The notes: a model not told the origin generated them from the letters alone. A stretch of DNA of 64,000 bases from Virgibacillus_F necropolis_A (GCF_044793635.1 NZ_CP084992.1:3286001-3350000), one strand, 5' to 3'. Counted from the stretch's first letter, positions 25,108-33,392 are shown. Made by a program: numbers and translations.

Positions 25108-25980
25108 GTGGAAGCAAAGTTAGAAAGAAAATACGCAGGTCAATTACTAGAAGGACCATTATGGGATGAGGAACGAAATCGGTTATTATGTGTAGATATT
25201 CTAAACAATAAGCTGATCAATTATGACCCTTCCAGTCAAGCCTTACATGATATTGAATTTCCTTCTAACGTTACAAGTGTTGTAAAAGTAAAAGATTCGA
25301 GGCTCCTCCTATCAACAAGGAATCAGTTAATTTTATTTGATAAATCAAACGAAGCATCTAAAGAGATTATTTCATTAGCTGATCTTGGAAAGACGATGCG
25401 CTTTAATGATGGAAAATGTGACCCGTTCAATCGTTTTTGGGTGGGTACCATGAGCGAAGATGGAGCTAGAGGAAAGGCGAATCTATATGTTGTCTATGAG
25501 AACGGAGAAATGAAAAAAGCAAAAGATGGTTTAAGCATCTCTAATGGGCTTGCATGGAATCAAGCAGCTGATACGATGTTCATCATTGACACCCCTACGA
25601 ATCAAATTATGTCATATCCATTTTCTAAAGAGACAACAGAACTTAAAGAGGAACGAGTCGTCATTGATTTAAATGATATTGAAGGATCTCCTGATGGAAT
25701 GACCATCGATGTCAACGACCGATTATGGGTAGCACTTTGGGGAGGTTCTCGAGTCATTTGTGTTGATCCCAATTTGGGTAAAATCGTTGAATCAATTACT
25801 TTGCCTGTTTCAAACGTTACAAGTTGTGCATTTGGAGGGGCTAACATGCAAACACTCTATATTACAACAGCGCGTGAAGGGGTAGAGAGCGATAAGCTTA
25901 AAATGGAACCATTGGCCGGGTCATTATTCTCATGCCAGGTGGGAGTACAAGGACTAACTTCTATCCCGTACGTATACTGA
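25108..25980 (+). CDS. SMP-30/gluconolactonase/LRE-family hydrolase
   Basis: Six-bladed beta-propeller lactonase family. Visible: LLEGPLWDEERNRLLCVDI with the metal-binding Glu, RFNDGKCDPFNRFWVGTM, LSISNGLAWN with the metal Asn, MFIIDTPTNQIMSYPF, and EGSPDGMTIDVNDRLWVALWGGSRV with the catalytic-site Asp. GTG 25108 is chosen after AAAGGGG. The open frame extends upstream to 24964, but that part encodes an integrase remnant, so a naive longest-frame call would give a false fusion. It likely hydrolyses a sugar lactone or similar ester. Confidence 0.92.
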   Translation: MEAKLERKYAGQLLEGPLWDEERNRLLCVDILNNKLINYDPSSQALHDIEFPSNVTSVVKVKDSRLLLSTRNQLILFDKSNEASKEIISLADLGKTMRFNDGKCDPFNRFWVGTMSEDGARGKANLYVVYENGEMKKAKDGLSISNGLAWNQAADTMFIIDTPTNQIMSYPFSKETTELKEERVVIDLNDIEGSPDGMTIDVNDRLWVALWGGSRVICVDPNLGKIVESITLPVSNVTSCAFGGANMQTLYITTAREGVESDKLKMEPLAGSLFSCQVGVQGLTSIPYVY

Positions 25981-26055
25981 TTTAATCAATAGTGTCTGGG
26001 GTAGTACTAGCTTTCGTACGGCCAGGGGGTAAGTAGTATCTTCTTTAAAGGAAAT

Positions 26056-26150
26056 TAAAATAGTTCTTCAACTATATGGCCACTGGTTTTATAAGGTTAA
26101 CGAGTTCATCCGGTTAGCCTTTAATTTCATTCTTCAACTAACTGCCGCAC
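26056..26150 (-). repeat. Intergenic repeat in reverse orientation with its own hairpin core
   Basis: On the minus strand it reads GGCAGTTAGTTGAAGAA, a hairpin (AAGGCTAAC / GTTAACCTT) and GGCCATATAGTTGAAGAA. Both flanks are those of the forward copies near 27950 and 46640, but the core hairpin sequence is different. Confidence 0.7.
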
Positions 26151-26176
26151 ATGTACCCTTTAGTAAGATAAGATTA

Positions 26177-26293
26177 TTGAATATTTGCTATGTTTTTCTT
26201 TTCACCATTTTATCTGCTTGCCAAAAGGAATATAGCGGTGAATATGTAGAGTGGGGAGGGAAAGCCAATATTAATACTCCTGAATTATCATAA
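26177..26293 (+). pseudogene. Short lipoprotein fragment
   Basis: A frame of 38 codons reads YVFLFTILSACQKEYSGEYVEW, with a lipobox (LSAC), and stops soon after. The N-terminus lacks the usual lysines and there is no ribosome site, so both ends look truncated. Confidence 0.4.
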
Positions 26294-26588
26294 TTATTGA
26301 TATATAGCATAATATTGGTATAATTATATATAGGAGAAATACGGAAGGTGGAACTGGTTTGCCAACATACTTGTAATGGTTTAGTAACTAAATAGTACAT
26401 TTCTTTTTTGAACATTAGTTCAATGACGGGAGAAGTGTGCCTATTTTTAGCCATTACAGGGAACGCAGGATAGTCAGTTGTTTTACTTCCAGCGGGATAC
26501 CTGTAAGGTATTCCGTTTTTTTAATTGGAAATCTTTCTCCATTCAACCGTTTTTTGCGTTCCTCTGGATAAATAGGAGGAACTGGTGT

Positions 26589-27176
26589 ATGAGTTTTAAT
26601 AATTTATTCACTTATGAGATCATTGCTCAGGAAACACCTTATATAAAACGAAATTGTAGTAAATGTAAAACGAACAGAGAATTTTATTGTAGTGAGAAAT
26701 TCAGAGTAAATGCGAATCAGAAAATAGTTGATATTTGGCTAATTTATAACTGTATACATTGTGAGGGAACTTGGAATTACCCTATTTTATCGAGAGTAAA
26801 TATTAATAAAATTGACTCTATGCTAATTCAAAAGTTTATGAATAATGATAAAGAGACAATTTGGTACTATGCTTTTCAAATCAACAAATTAAGAAAACTA
26901 TGTAATGATGTAAATACAGATATACGATACGAGTTAAGAAAAGAAAAGCTCGATTCACTATTTAACGACGTTACCATTAAACTTTGCTGTAAATATGATT
27001 TTGGTCTTAGAATAGATAAACTAATAGCAGAAATCTTTGGCATTTCAAGGTCAAAAGTAAATAAATTGTCTCAGAATGGAACTATTTTATTAAATCCAAA
27101 CATTAATATGAAGAGCAAAGTTATAGATGATTTACAAATTACAGTCATAGGTGATTGGTACAAAGTTGAAGGTTGA
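26589..27176 (+). CDS. DUF1062-like protein with zinc-ribbon and S4-like C-terminus
   Basis: 195 residues. The N-terminal part has a CSKC...C-x-x-C pattern (KRNCSKCKTNREF, IYNCIHCEGTWNYP) typical of DUF1062. The C-terminal LRIDKLIAEIFGISRSKVNKLSQNGTI is an S4-type RNA-binding motif, as in the family. ATG 26589 follows AGGAGGAACTGGTGT; the long frame upstream is not supported. RNA binding is an inference from the S4-like segment. Confidence 0.85.
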   Translation: MSFNNLFTYEIIAQETPYIKRNCSKCKTNREFYCSEKFRVNANQKIVDIWLIYNCIHCEGTWNYPILSRVNINKIDSMLIQKFMNNDKETIWYYAFQINKLRKLCNDVNTDIRYELRKEKLDSLFNDVTIKLCCKYDFGLRIDKLIAEIFGISRSKVNKLSQNGTILLNPNINMKSKVIDDLQITVIGDWYKVEG

Positions 27177-27199
27177 CATAATAGTCCAATATCATTGTT

Positions 27200-27244
27200 A
27201 TTAGAGCAATCGGGCCCTATCTGGAATAAGAATCGGCGTCTTAT
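27200..27244 (+). repeat. Intergenic repeat, CGGGCCC...GAATAAG...GGCGTC form
   Basis: AGCAATCGGGCCCTATC followed by TGGAATAAGAATCGGCGTC lies between the DUF1062-like and DinB genes. Confidence 0.65.
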
Positions 27245-27392
27245 CTTGCGGAAATGGCCATGATTGTGGAGTAAGGAAGGTAATTAGATGGTTCATCTTG
27301 AAATTGTAAGTTATGCCAGAACAACACGACTGCAAATGAATTATGACCAAAGGGATTATCTATTAAAGGGATTAAATTGGAGGGAATAGAAA

Positions 27393-27887
27393 ATGGATGT
27401 AAAGACACTTTTGTTACAACAATGGGCAAGCTGCTTAGATGAAGAAGACTGGTTTCCACCACTTGAAAAAGTGCTAGAGGATATTACTTTTGAACAGGCA
27501 ATTTGGAAACCAGCTGATGGGGCAATGAATTCCATTTGGGAATTAGTTTGTCATTTACGTTTCTATGAAAAGAGATTTTTGCTGCGATTTCTTGGTGAAA
27601 CAGCGAATGAACCACAGGCAGAAAATAATGAATCTACATTTCGATTACCAACTGAGACGTTAGAAAATTGGGAGGAAACAAAACAAGAATACTTTTATGT
27701 TCATCGTGAACTTGGAAAAATACTAGCAAAATCAGAACATGAAGATTTGTATAGACAGATCCTAGGAGAAGATAATTCATTAGTGCTTGAACTGAAGAGT
27801 TTAGCATTGCATGACGCATATCATATTGGGCAAATTGTATTCCTTAGTAAAATGCAGGGAGCTTGGCCAGAGAAACGCAGCTTTTAA
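27393..27887 (+). CDS. DinB-family protein (1 of 3 in the window)
   Basis: 164 residues with the four-helix DinB/YfiT fold. Metal-binding histidines are seen in WELVCHLRFYEKRFLL and LALHDAYHIGQIVFLSK (the H-x3-H end motif). GGAGGGAATAGAAA precedes the ATG. Family members include bacillithiol- and mycothiol-dependent transferases; the substrate is unknown. The other copies, at 29615 and 37250, are divergent, not recent duplicates. Confidence 0.92.
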   Translation: MDVKTLLLQQWASCLDEEDWFPPLEKVLEDITFEQAIWKPADGAMNSIWELVCHLRFYEKRFLLRFLGETANEPQAENNESTFRLPTETLENWEETKQEYFYVHRELGKILAKSEHEDLYRQILGEDNSLVLELKSLALHDAYHIGQIVFLSKMQGAWPEKRSF

Positions 27888-27909
27888 AAAGTTTTATTAG
27901 CTTTACAGT

Positions 27910-27976
27910 TATTCCATTATAGGGCGCGCTTGTTTTACAAGGCGTCCTTTTGAATAGGGCCATATAGTTGAAGAAG
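27910..27976 (+). repeat. Intergenic repeat, long form
   Basis: ATTCCATTATAGGGCGC, CTTGT/ACAAG core stem, GGCGTCC, then GGGCCATATAGTTGAAGAA. It lies directly after the DinB gene. Confidence 0.8.
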
Positions 27977-28206
27977 ATGGTTACATGGAATTCCCTTTTT
28001 ATAGTCGAGACTATGTTAACTAGATCCGAATAGAACAATGATCAGTAAGTAAAACTATCTTTTTCCGATCAAGGTAGTGCACTTTTCCTTTGGGGATTTC
28101 TATAATTATTAATATCAGAAATATATTACTTAGTATACTATCGGAGGGAATTTAGTAGCGTATTGGTTCAGCAACCTGGATAGTTTTAAAAAAATAACAG
28201 GTCGCT

Positions 28207-28306
28207 CTTGAAGTATGAGAAGTTGTTCTAAAAGAGCCTTTGCTTTGTTCAAGTAACGGGTGGCTTCAGAAGTATCATATCCAATAAACGAGGGCTTTTT
28301 TAGAAC
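28207..28306 (+). repeat. Inverted repeat GTTCTAAAAGAGCC / GGGCTTTTTTAGAAC
   Basis: Two arms of about 14 bases, roughly 75 bases apart, enclose a repeat flank (GTTCAAGTAACGGGTGG) and AATAAACGAGGGC. Could be a transcript-level hairpin or a decayed mobile repeat. Confidence 0.5.
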
Positions 28307-28449
28307 GTAAGCTTATTACAACAATAGAGCGATACACCCTCCCGGAACAACTAGAAAATTACATAACAGTGGATTCGTCATGTGATAAATACTACATCAA
28401 GGGCATTGTGAGTGGATTAGTTGAAATTGAAAAACCAGAAAAGTCATAG
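28288..28449 (+). pseudogene. C-terminal gene remnant, about 53 codons
   Basis: A frame without start codon reads FLERKLITTIERYTLPEQ and YYIKGIVSGLVEIEKPEKS before TAG. It looks like true coding sequence with its own terminator directly behind, but the front is lost next to the inverted repeat. Family unknown. Confidence 0.4.
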
Positions 28450-28466
28450 AAACCTATGACTTTTCT
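28439..28466 (+). terminator. Rho-independent terminator
   Basis: AAAAGTCATAG and CTATGACTTTT form a perfect 11-bp stem around AAAC. Confidence 0.85.
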
Positions 28467-28560
28467 GATCAGGAGCTATATGATGTAAACAGCCTGAATG
28501 TTTGAGGTTTAAAACCTTACCTCTAAAATCAAAAACGGGTGTAGTATCAGCAAAGTAGTA

Positions 28561-28674
28561 TTAGTAATCCTTCTTTACGAAAGAAACGCCTACAATAATT
28601 AACAATATAAACAGGACAACGATTAATGCAAAATTGTTGTCTTTCTTGTGAAAATCACCTTGATAATCACTCAT
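28561..28674 (-). CDS. YjcZ-like small sporulation membrane protein, 37 residues
   Basis: On the minus strand ATG after GGAGGGATTTTAA opens MSDYQGDFHKKDNNFALIVV and ends in FVKKDY, with a single helix ALIVVLFILLIIVGVSF. This matches the YjcZ/SscA type of spore-assembly peptides in shape. Too small for most gene callers. It diverges from the acidic/RR-rich protein at 28811. Confidence 0.75.
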   Translation of the reverse strand: MSDYQGDFHKKDNNFALIVVLFILLIIVGVSFVKKDY

Positions 28675-28810
28675 TTAAAATCCCTCCCTCCCAATATAGC
28701 TACTATTAAATTATGCGGCAAGGTTAAGATTGTTTGGACAAAAATATACGTTAACATAGGCCAAACTATGTGAATATCCTAAGAGTGTAAAAGAAGGAGG
28801 GATTTTTTAA

Positions 28811-29182
28811 GTGAAAAACAACATTCCAATGAATCCTGATCAAGTTCAGGAAGATCACCGCCCTATGGGAGACGATGTAAAACAACAGTGTCAAATATAT
28901 ATGAATTACCATGTTATAGCGCAAATGAACGACGGGTCACAATTTGATGGTATTATCGAAGGTATGGATGAGGACAGCGTTACTATGTTAGTTCCTGAAG
29001 AGATTGATGAAGAACAAGGAAACAGGCAATTTGGCTATGGATATGATGATTATGACTACGACTACGATGATTACGGACGTCCTCGTAGAAGAAGATTTCG
29101 TCGTTTCCGTCGACGCCGTTTCCCATTCCGTTTGTTTAGAAGATTATTCCGTTATCCTTATTATCCTTGGTATGGATACTAG
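28811..29182 (+). CDS. Protein with Sm-like start and Tyr/Arg-rich tail, 123 residues
   Basis: GTG start after AGAAGGAGG. The first 70 residues (QCQIYMNYHVIAQMNDGSQFDGIIEGMDEDSV) look like an Sm-like beta barrel. They are followed by a low-complexity segment YGYDDYDYDYDDYG and then an Arg/Phe/Tyr-rich end (RRFRRRRFPFRLFRR, PYYPWYGY), a composition typical of spore coat or spore-surface proteins. The neighbouring YjcZ-like gene supports a spore role (inference). Confidence 0.8.
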   Translation: MKNNIPMNPDQVQEDHRPMGDDVKQQCQIYMNYHVIAQMNDGSQFDGIIEGMDEDSVTMLVPEEIDEEQGNRQFGYGYDDYDYDYDDYGRPRRRRFRRFRRRRFPFRLFRRLFRYPYYPWYGY

Positions 29183-29283
29183 TGAGAGTCACCTTAATAA
29201 TGATTATAAAAGTTTTTGTTAGAATCTTTTTTCGGTTGGGGTACCGCCAACATTTATTTTGTACGCTACGCGAATTTCATCCT

Positions 29284-29325
29284 AAAAAAGCTGATTTTCT
29301 TACAGGAAATCGGCTTTTTTTATTT
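29284..29325 (+). terminator. Rho-independent terminator
   Basis: AAAAAAGCTGATTT pairs with AAATCGGCTTTTTT; T-tract TTTTTATTTT. Confidence 0.9.
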
Positions 29326-29444
29326 TACCGAACTATGCACTCGTTAGATTAGTGGGATCCAGAAAATCTACATATTTTATTGAAATATTGGATAATAGGG
29401 TCAATTGTATGACGTTGAGGAAAGAGCAAGTGTAGGCAGTGAAT

Positions 29445-29485
29445 TCTTCAAGAATCGGGCGCTTTTCTGTAATAACGAAATCGTC
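29445..29485 (+). repeat. Intergenic repeat, GGGCGCTTTTCTG form
   Basis: TCTTCAAGAATCGGGCGC followed by TTTTCTGTAATAACG. Confidence 0.65.
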
Positions 29486-29614
29486 CTAGTTGCATTTAAG
29501 GTCCAGTTTTGAAGGATTTTAACAGGATTTTTTTAGATTTATTATTTAAAAAAGGATTTTGAAGTATTTTGTTGAATATTAATTGTTAGTCTATAAAAAA
29601 TGGAGGTTGTTGTG

Positions 29615-30091
29615 ATGTTGAAACTGTTTCAATATAACTGGCAAGTTCGCGATGATTGGTTTACATGGTGCGAAGATGTTCCGGAAGAAGATTTATTAAA
29701 AAAACGGGTAGGAGGAGTTGGGAGTGTTCTGTACACTCTTTTTCACATCGCAGATGTTGAATACAGTTGGATTTGCGGCTTACAAGGTAAACCCGAACCT
29801 GAAGAACCATCTTTTGAAACCTACGCTAGCTTATCCAAAGTCCGAGACCTTTCAAGCCAATATCACAAGAAGGTAGAGCCCTTTGTGACATCGTGGACAA
29901 ACGAAATGGAATACCGGAAGCTCACGGAAACTGATTCCAATGGTGAAACGGTTAGCTTCAGACACGGAGAAATCATGCGCCATGTCATCGCCCACGAAAT
30001 CCACCACATCGGTCAATTATCTGTGTGGTCACGTGATATAGGACGGAAGCCTGTTACGGCGAATCTCATTGACAGAGGATTATTTGAGTAA
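29615..30091 (+). CDS. DinB-family protein (2 of 3)
   Basis: 158 residues: LFQYNWQVRDDWFTWCEDV, LFHIADVEYSWICGL and MRHVIAHEIHHIGQLSVWSRDIG supply the conserved histidines of the metal site. ATG 29615 is chosen for GGAGG at 8 bases; an ATG at 29600 lies before that site. Closest in style to YrbE/YjoA-type DinB proteins. Confidence 0.93.
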   Translation: MLKLFQYNWQVRDDWFTWCEDVPEEDLLKKRVGGVGSVLYTLFHIADVEYSWICGLQGKPEPEEPSFETYASLSKVRDLSSQYHKKVEPFVTSWTNEMEYRKLTETDSNGETVSFRHGEIMRHVIAHEIHHIGQLSVWSRDIGRKPVTANLIDRGLFE

Positions 30092-30195
30092 ACACTGACC
30101 CCAGTGGTCATAAGTTTGAATTTCATATGGGATTTTACAAAAACGACTGGATTATTATTAATGAGAATAAAAATCATATGGAGTTTTAAGAATTA

Positions 30196-30245
30196 GAACT
30201 TGTTCAAGAAAAGGGCGCCTTTCTGGAATAAGGTGGGTGTCATAA
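30196..30245 (+). repeat. Intergenic repeat, GGGCGCCTTTCTGG form
   Basis: TTGTTCAAGAAAAGGGCGCC then TTTCTGGAATAAGGTGGG. Directly downstream of a DinB gene. Confidence 0.7.
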
Positions 30246-30367
30246 TTTTTTGTTAAAGTAATTAAATTGGATTACTTGTTTTGGAATAATTGGTATTAAG
30301 CAATAGGGCAGGTAGGATAATACAATTCATTGATTGGGAGTAAGACTTAATATGAGGAGGCGTCCAT

Positions 30368-30724
30368 ATGCAAAAAGTGATTCCTGCATTACGCATAACT
30401 GATTATACAAAAAGTAAGGCATTCTACGTGGAGGGAATGGGTTTTCAAATTGATTGGGAACATCGATTTGAACCGCATTTTCCCGTTTTTGTTCAAATCA
30501 GCAAGGATGAAATGACTATTTATTTGACTGAACATACTGGAGATTGCCAGGTAGGTGGATTAATTCACTTTTTTGTTCCCGATGTTGATAATTGGTACAG
30601 AGAATTAAAGAGCAAAAAAGAAATTCGGATTATTGAGCCCCCAAATGAGGATCTTGAAGGGCTTCGCATGATGACACTCGTAGATCCTGATGACAATCAA
30701 TTACGCATATGTACTCGTTTATAA
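30368..30724 (+). CDS. Glyoxalase/bleomycin-resistance superfamily protein
   Basis: 118 residues: VIPALRITDYTKSKAFYVEGMGF at the start, HFPVFVQISKDEMTIYLTEHTGD, GLIHFFVPDVDNWYREL and the end MMTLVDPDDNQLRICTR, the pattern of bleomycin-binding-like VOC proteins. AGGAGGCGTCC precedes the ATG. Ligand unknown. Confidence 0.9.
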   Translation: MQKVIPALRITDYTKSKAFYVEGMGFQIDWEHRFEPHFPVFVQISKDEMTIYLTEHTGDCQVGGLIHFFVPDVDNWYRELKSKKEIRIIEPPNEDLEGLRMMTLVDPDDNQLRICTRL

Positions 30725-30791
30725 AAATCTGATTGAACTAACAGAGACGTTTTTGCAATAACTGTAAAACGTAGATAATGGAAACCGAACT

Positions 30792-30842
30792 TCCATTATC
30801 GGGCGCAGTTGTTTAATAAGCGATTGCGCCAATACTGAACAA
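30792..30842 (+). repeat. Intergenic repeat, near-perfect palindrome
   Basis: TTCCATTATCGGGCGCAG...TTTAATAAGCGATTGCGCC; the GGGCGCA and TGCGCC arms pair. Confidence 0.75.
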
Positions 30843-30882
30843 AAAAGGTTATTTTGTGGAAAAGGACTTTACTGAATTATAG

Positions 30883-31260
30883 GTGGTGAATATTGTTTTG
30901 AACTTACTTCTATTTGTCTTTTCTTATATTTTGTTAAATATAATGGGTTCTGTGTTTTACGTTGGAATGTTACTGTTACTTTTCACGATATTGAAAAAGA
31001 CTTTTAATATGGGTGAGAATAAGTGGAATGTTCTTTTCAAATTTGAAAAAGGCAAAGGATTTTATTGTATGATGCTCTTTCCTTATTTGCTAATGCTTCT
31101 TGTAATGTTTTCGGCAAGTAAAAATTGGTTTGATTTGATTGATTTTGAATATAGCGTTTTAGGCTCGTTGTCTGTGATTATATTGCTAACGCTTATTATG
31201 GTTTTTAGATTCCCTAAACTTAAAGATATTGTAAATAGTAAATTACAGGGAAATCATTAA
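30883..31260 (+). CDS. Membrane protein, 125 residues, four helices
   Basis: Begins at GTG 30883, or at TTG 30898 if AGGTGGTG is the ribosome site. Hydrophobic helices near residues 4-22, 24-38, 63-80 and 93-113, with a cytoplasmic NMGENKWNVLFKFEKGKG loop. No family recognised. Confidence 0.65.
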   Translation: MVNIVLNLLLFVFSYILLNIMGSVFYVGMLLLLFTILKKTFNMGENKWNVLFKFEKGKGFYCMMLFPYLLMLLVMFSASKNWFDLIDFEYSVLGSLSVIILLTLIMVFRFPKLKDIVNSKLQGNH

Positions 31261-31283
31261 ATTATGTGTTAAAGATCTGATAT

Positions 31284-31330
31284 TGTTCTAAGCAATCGGG
31301 CGTGATTCTGGAGTAAAGGATTACGTTTTT
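31284..31330 (+). repeat. Intergenic repeat, GGGCGTGATTCTGG form
   Basis: GTTCTAAGCAATCGGGCGT then GATTCTGGAGTAAAGGATTACG. Confidence 0.65.
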
Positions 31331-31461
31331 TACATAAATTTTGTGGCGATTTTGGTTAGAAATAAATATAAAAGGTAGTATACAAGCATAGGAATGGGTT
31401 GTATAGAAAGGTTTGTAAAGCTAAGAACGATATAAAACAGATATAAAGGAGTAAAAAATTT

Positions 31462-31629
31462 ATGGAAACCTTTTTTTCAATACTTCCTATACTTTTATGG
31501 TTAGCAATTTTTGTATTGTTATTCTGGATTACTGTACGTACTATTAATAAATCAATACCAAACAAAGGATTAGAAAGAAGAGTGGAGGTTTTAGAACAGG
31601 AAATAAAAGATCTCAAAAATAAGAGTTGA
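31462..31629 (+). CDS. Small membrane-anchored coiled-coil protein, 55 residues
   Basis: ATG after AAAGGAGTAAAAAAT. One N-terminal helix (ILPILLWLAIFVLLFWI) and a C-terminal heptad segment RRVEVLEQEIKDLKNK. Similar short anchor-plus-coil proteins are common in Bacillus (DUF4083-like appearance, not certain). Confidence 0.65.
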   Translation: METFFSILPILLWLAIFVLLFWITVRTINKSIPNKGLERRVEVLEQEIKDLKNKS

Positions 31630-31683
31630 GAAATTAACATTAGGAAAGTTTCTCAGGAATCATTTTAATAATTTTTTGTTCCG

Positions 31684-31730
31684 AACTGCAACAATAGGGC
31701 GCTTTTCAGGAATAAAGATTAGCGATCATT
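31684..31730 (+). repeat. Intergenic repeat, GGGCGCTTTTCAGG form
   Basis: AACTGCAACAATAGGGCGC then TTTTCAGGAATAAAGATTAGCG. Confidence 0.7.
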
Positions 31731-31831
31731 CATTTAAATGGCGAGATAATTGAATAACCAAACCTCTATATAATGTTTAATAATTTAAATTAGGAGATAT
31801 AATGGAAACTGCTGAATAAAGGGGGATTCAA

Positions 31832-32359
31832 ATGGATAGGCCAACGGAAGAGGTACTCGTTCATCCAGACGGAACAACAATTACTTTTTTAGGTCGAGGC
31901 ACTGATAAAAAAGGGGAATTTTTAATTGTTGAACATCTCGTATTGAAACGGGGTGCTATGAACGGCCCTCATTGGCATCCAATTCTGACGGAATCATTTA
32001 CGGTTAAGGAAGGGAAGGTGCGCTTTATAGTAGATGGCGAGGAGCAGCTTCTTGGACCTGGACAACATATTAAGGTTCTTCCCAAACAGGTGCATCAATT
32101 CTGGAACGAGAGTAAAGATCGGTTGATAGCTATTCATGAAATCCGACCACCAGGAAATCATTGGAACATGTTCAGTCTTATTCATAAATTAACCAAACAA
32201 AACAAATTAAATTCCAAAGGCATACCTTGGAATCCTTTATGGTTGGGGATGGCGTGGGAGTGTATAGACGGATATATAGTAGGACCTCCTATCTTCTTAC
32301 AAAGGGGAGTATTCGGGGGATTGGCACGACTGGCACGTGCAATCGGGTTTCAAATTTAA
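31832..32359 (+). CDS. Cupin-domain protein
   Basis: 175 residues. The cupin barrel is seen in GPHWHPILTESFTVKEGKVRF (motif 1, metal ligands H-x-H and E) and LLGPGQHIKVLPKQVHQFWN (motif 2, His). A C-terminal helical part (NMFSLIHKLTKQNKL ... RLARAIGF) may associate with the membrane. AAGGGGG lies before the ATG. The family includes small dioxygenases, isomerases and binding proteins; role unknown. Confidence 0.9.
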   Translation: MDRPTEEVLVHPDGTTITFLGRGTDKKGEFLIVEHLVLKRGAMNGPHWHPILTESFTVKEGKVRFIVDGEEQLLGPGQHIKVLPKQVHQFWNESKDRLIAIHEIRPPGNHWNMFSLIHKLTKQNKLNSKGIPWNPLWLGMAWECIDGYIVGPPIFLQRGVFGGLARLARAIGFQI

Positions 32360-32380
32360 GCCTTGTACAATCATAGATGA

Positions 32381-32458
32381 GTTGCTCAATTATAGGGCGC
32401 TTATCTGGAATAAGGGTAAGCGCTTGTATTGCTTATAAGGGTCAGTTAATGGAGTAAA
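32381..32458 (+). repeat. Intergenic repeat, long form ending at a promoter
   Basis: GCTCAATTATAGGGCGC, TTATC/GGTAAG core, GCGC, then GGGTCAGTTAATGGAG. The following ATGTTAAAATGAA (about 32462) resembles an extended -10 element for the next gene. Confidence 0.75.
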
Positions 32459-32512
32459 GTTATGTTAAAATGAAACCAGTAAAGCACTGATATACGTGAA
32501 GGGGTGATGAAA

Positions 32513-32746
32513 ATGAGTAAAAAATTAAATCCACCACAAAGTTTGTTTACAATTGCTTTTCTTATAATTGTTTTGTCTATATATAGTTTTGCTATCCCTG
32601 AATTCGAATATAAATCTATATTATTTATACTCGTTAGTGGAGTAGCAGTCTATATTGGAGCAATTTTGGCAACGTCGATTATTAAAGATGAAGAATGTGT
32701 TCTTAAATGGTTACAAAATGACATAACAGAACTAAAGAATAAGTAA
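32513..32746 (+). CDS. Small membrane protein, 77 residues
   Basis: ATG 32513 after GAAGGGGTG (ATG 32507 is also possible). Two helices (SLFTIAFLIIVLSIYSF and SILFILVSGVAVYIGAILA) and a polar tail KDEECVLKWLQNDITELKNK. No family recognised. Confidence 0.65.
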   Translation: MSKKLNPPQSLFTIAFLIIVLSIYSFAIPEFEYKSILFILVSGVAVYIGAILATSIIKDEECVLKWLQNDITELKNK

Positions 32747-32751
32747 TATCA

Positions 32752-32838
32752 GTTCATTAAGCAAACGGGCGCATTTCTGGAATAAAGGAAAGCGCTTTTT
32801 TAATGTATCGGGCGATTAAATGGAATAGTGAAGAAGTG
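32752..32838 (+). repeat. Intergenic repeat, long form with T-tract
   Basis: AGCAAACGGGCGCATTTC, GGAAAGCGC arm, TTTTTTAATG, then CGGGCGATTAAATGGAATAG. The first hairpin with its T-run would serve as a terminator. Confidence 0.8.
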
Positions 32839-32854
32839 TTAGGGAGGCTTTATT

Positions 32855-33110
32855 TTGGATGAAAAATCTTTTATTTTATTCACAATTGTATTAATTGGTT
32901 TATTATCTGCGTGTAATCCATTTGACATAGACAAATCAGATAACCCAACTTCATAGGGATAATTGAAGAAATAAACCATCAAAATGCTCTTGTTTCAATA
33001 AGAGAGGTCGAAATTCTTAAGTTAGGGGATAAAGTATATGCTCCAATGCCACCTAATATAAATACTAACGGTAAAGTACTAGCAATGACTACCTCCAAGT
33101 TGTCTAGCTT
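32855..33110 (+). pseudogene. Frameshifted lipoprotein gene
   Basis: TTG after GGGAGGC opens DEKSFILFTIVLIGLLSAC, with a perfect lipobox, then stops after 33 codons. One base shift at about 32950 restores FIGIIEEINHQNALVSI and VYAPMPPNINTNGKVL. The restored frame runs to about 33110, where it collides with a minus-strand gene. It resembles small DUF3221-type lipoproteins, with low certainty. Confidence 0.55.
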
Positions 33111-33112
33111 AT

Positions 33113-33367
33113 TTATCTATTATTTAATCTCCGGAATACACCATTATGCTCTTCAAAGGTTTCTGAAAGCATATTTTCAATGTTGTCATTCTCTTTTTTA
33201 TTGCTTTTTGTAATCTCATCACGTTCGACTAATTTTCGTAAATGCTTAGAAGGTGCGCTATTTTTAGGTACATACATTGGTTGATCATGTCCTTCAACTT
33301 TTAATCGAATAGAATCAGATGCTGCCCATATTCTCACTTTTGTATCTAAATATTTATGCTCTCCCAT
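33113..33367 (-). CDS. Small basic protein next to the sulfotransferase, 84 residues
   Basis: ATG 33367 lies 8 bases after CAGGGAG. The product reads MGEHKYLDTKVRIWAASDS, KVEGHDQPMYVPKNSAPSKHL and a Lys/Glu-rich end. No membrane segment, no recognised motif. It is 25 bases downstream of the sulfotransferase and may be in the same operon. Confidence 0.55.
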   Translation of the reverse strand: MGEHKYLDTKVRIWAASDSIRLKVEGHDQPMYVPKNSAPSKHLRKLVERDEITKSNKKENDNIENMLSETFEEHNGVFRRLNNR

Positions 33368-33392
33368 TTTTATCATCTCCCTGTTTTTTATT

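Larger units (their letters stand above)
29183..29614. other. Gene-free stretch
   Basis: Contains the terminator at 29284 and an intergenic repeat at 29445-29485 (AGAATCGGGCGCTTTTC then TGTAATAACGAAATCG). No credible frame. Confidence 0.5.

Noticed and set aside
24964..25980. A 338-codon frame as one fusion protein
   Set aside because: The first part is the tail of a decayed integrase; a GTG with a proper ribosome site at 25108 gives a complete SMP-30 protein.
26188..26454. Minus-strand frame of 88 codons
   Set aside because: Opposite a lipoprotein-like remnant, unusual composition, no ribosome site; judged spurious.
27282..27392. 33-codon frame before the first DinB gene
   Set aside because: Lacks a clear ribosome site and any recognisable character; likely the remains of something or chance.
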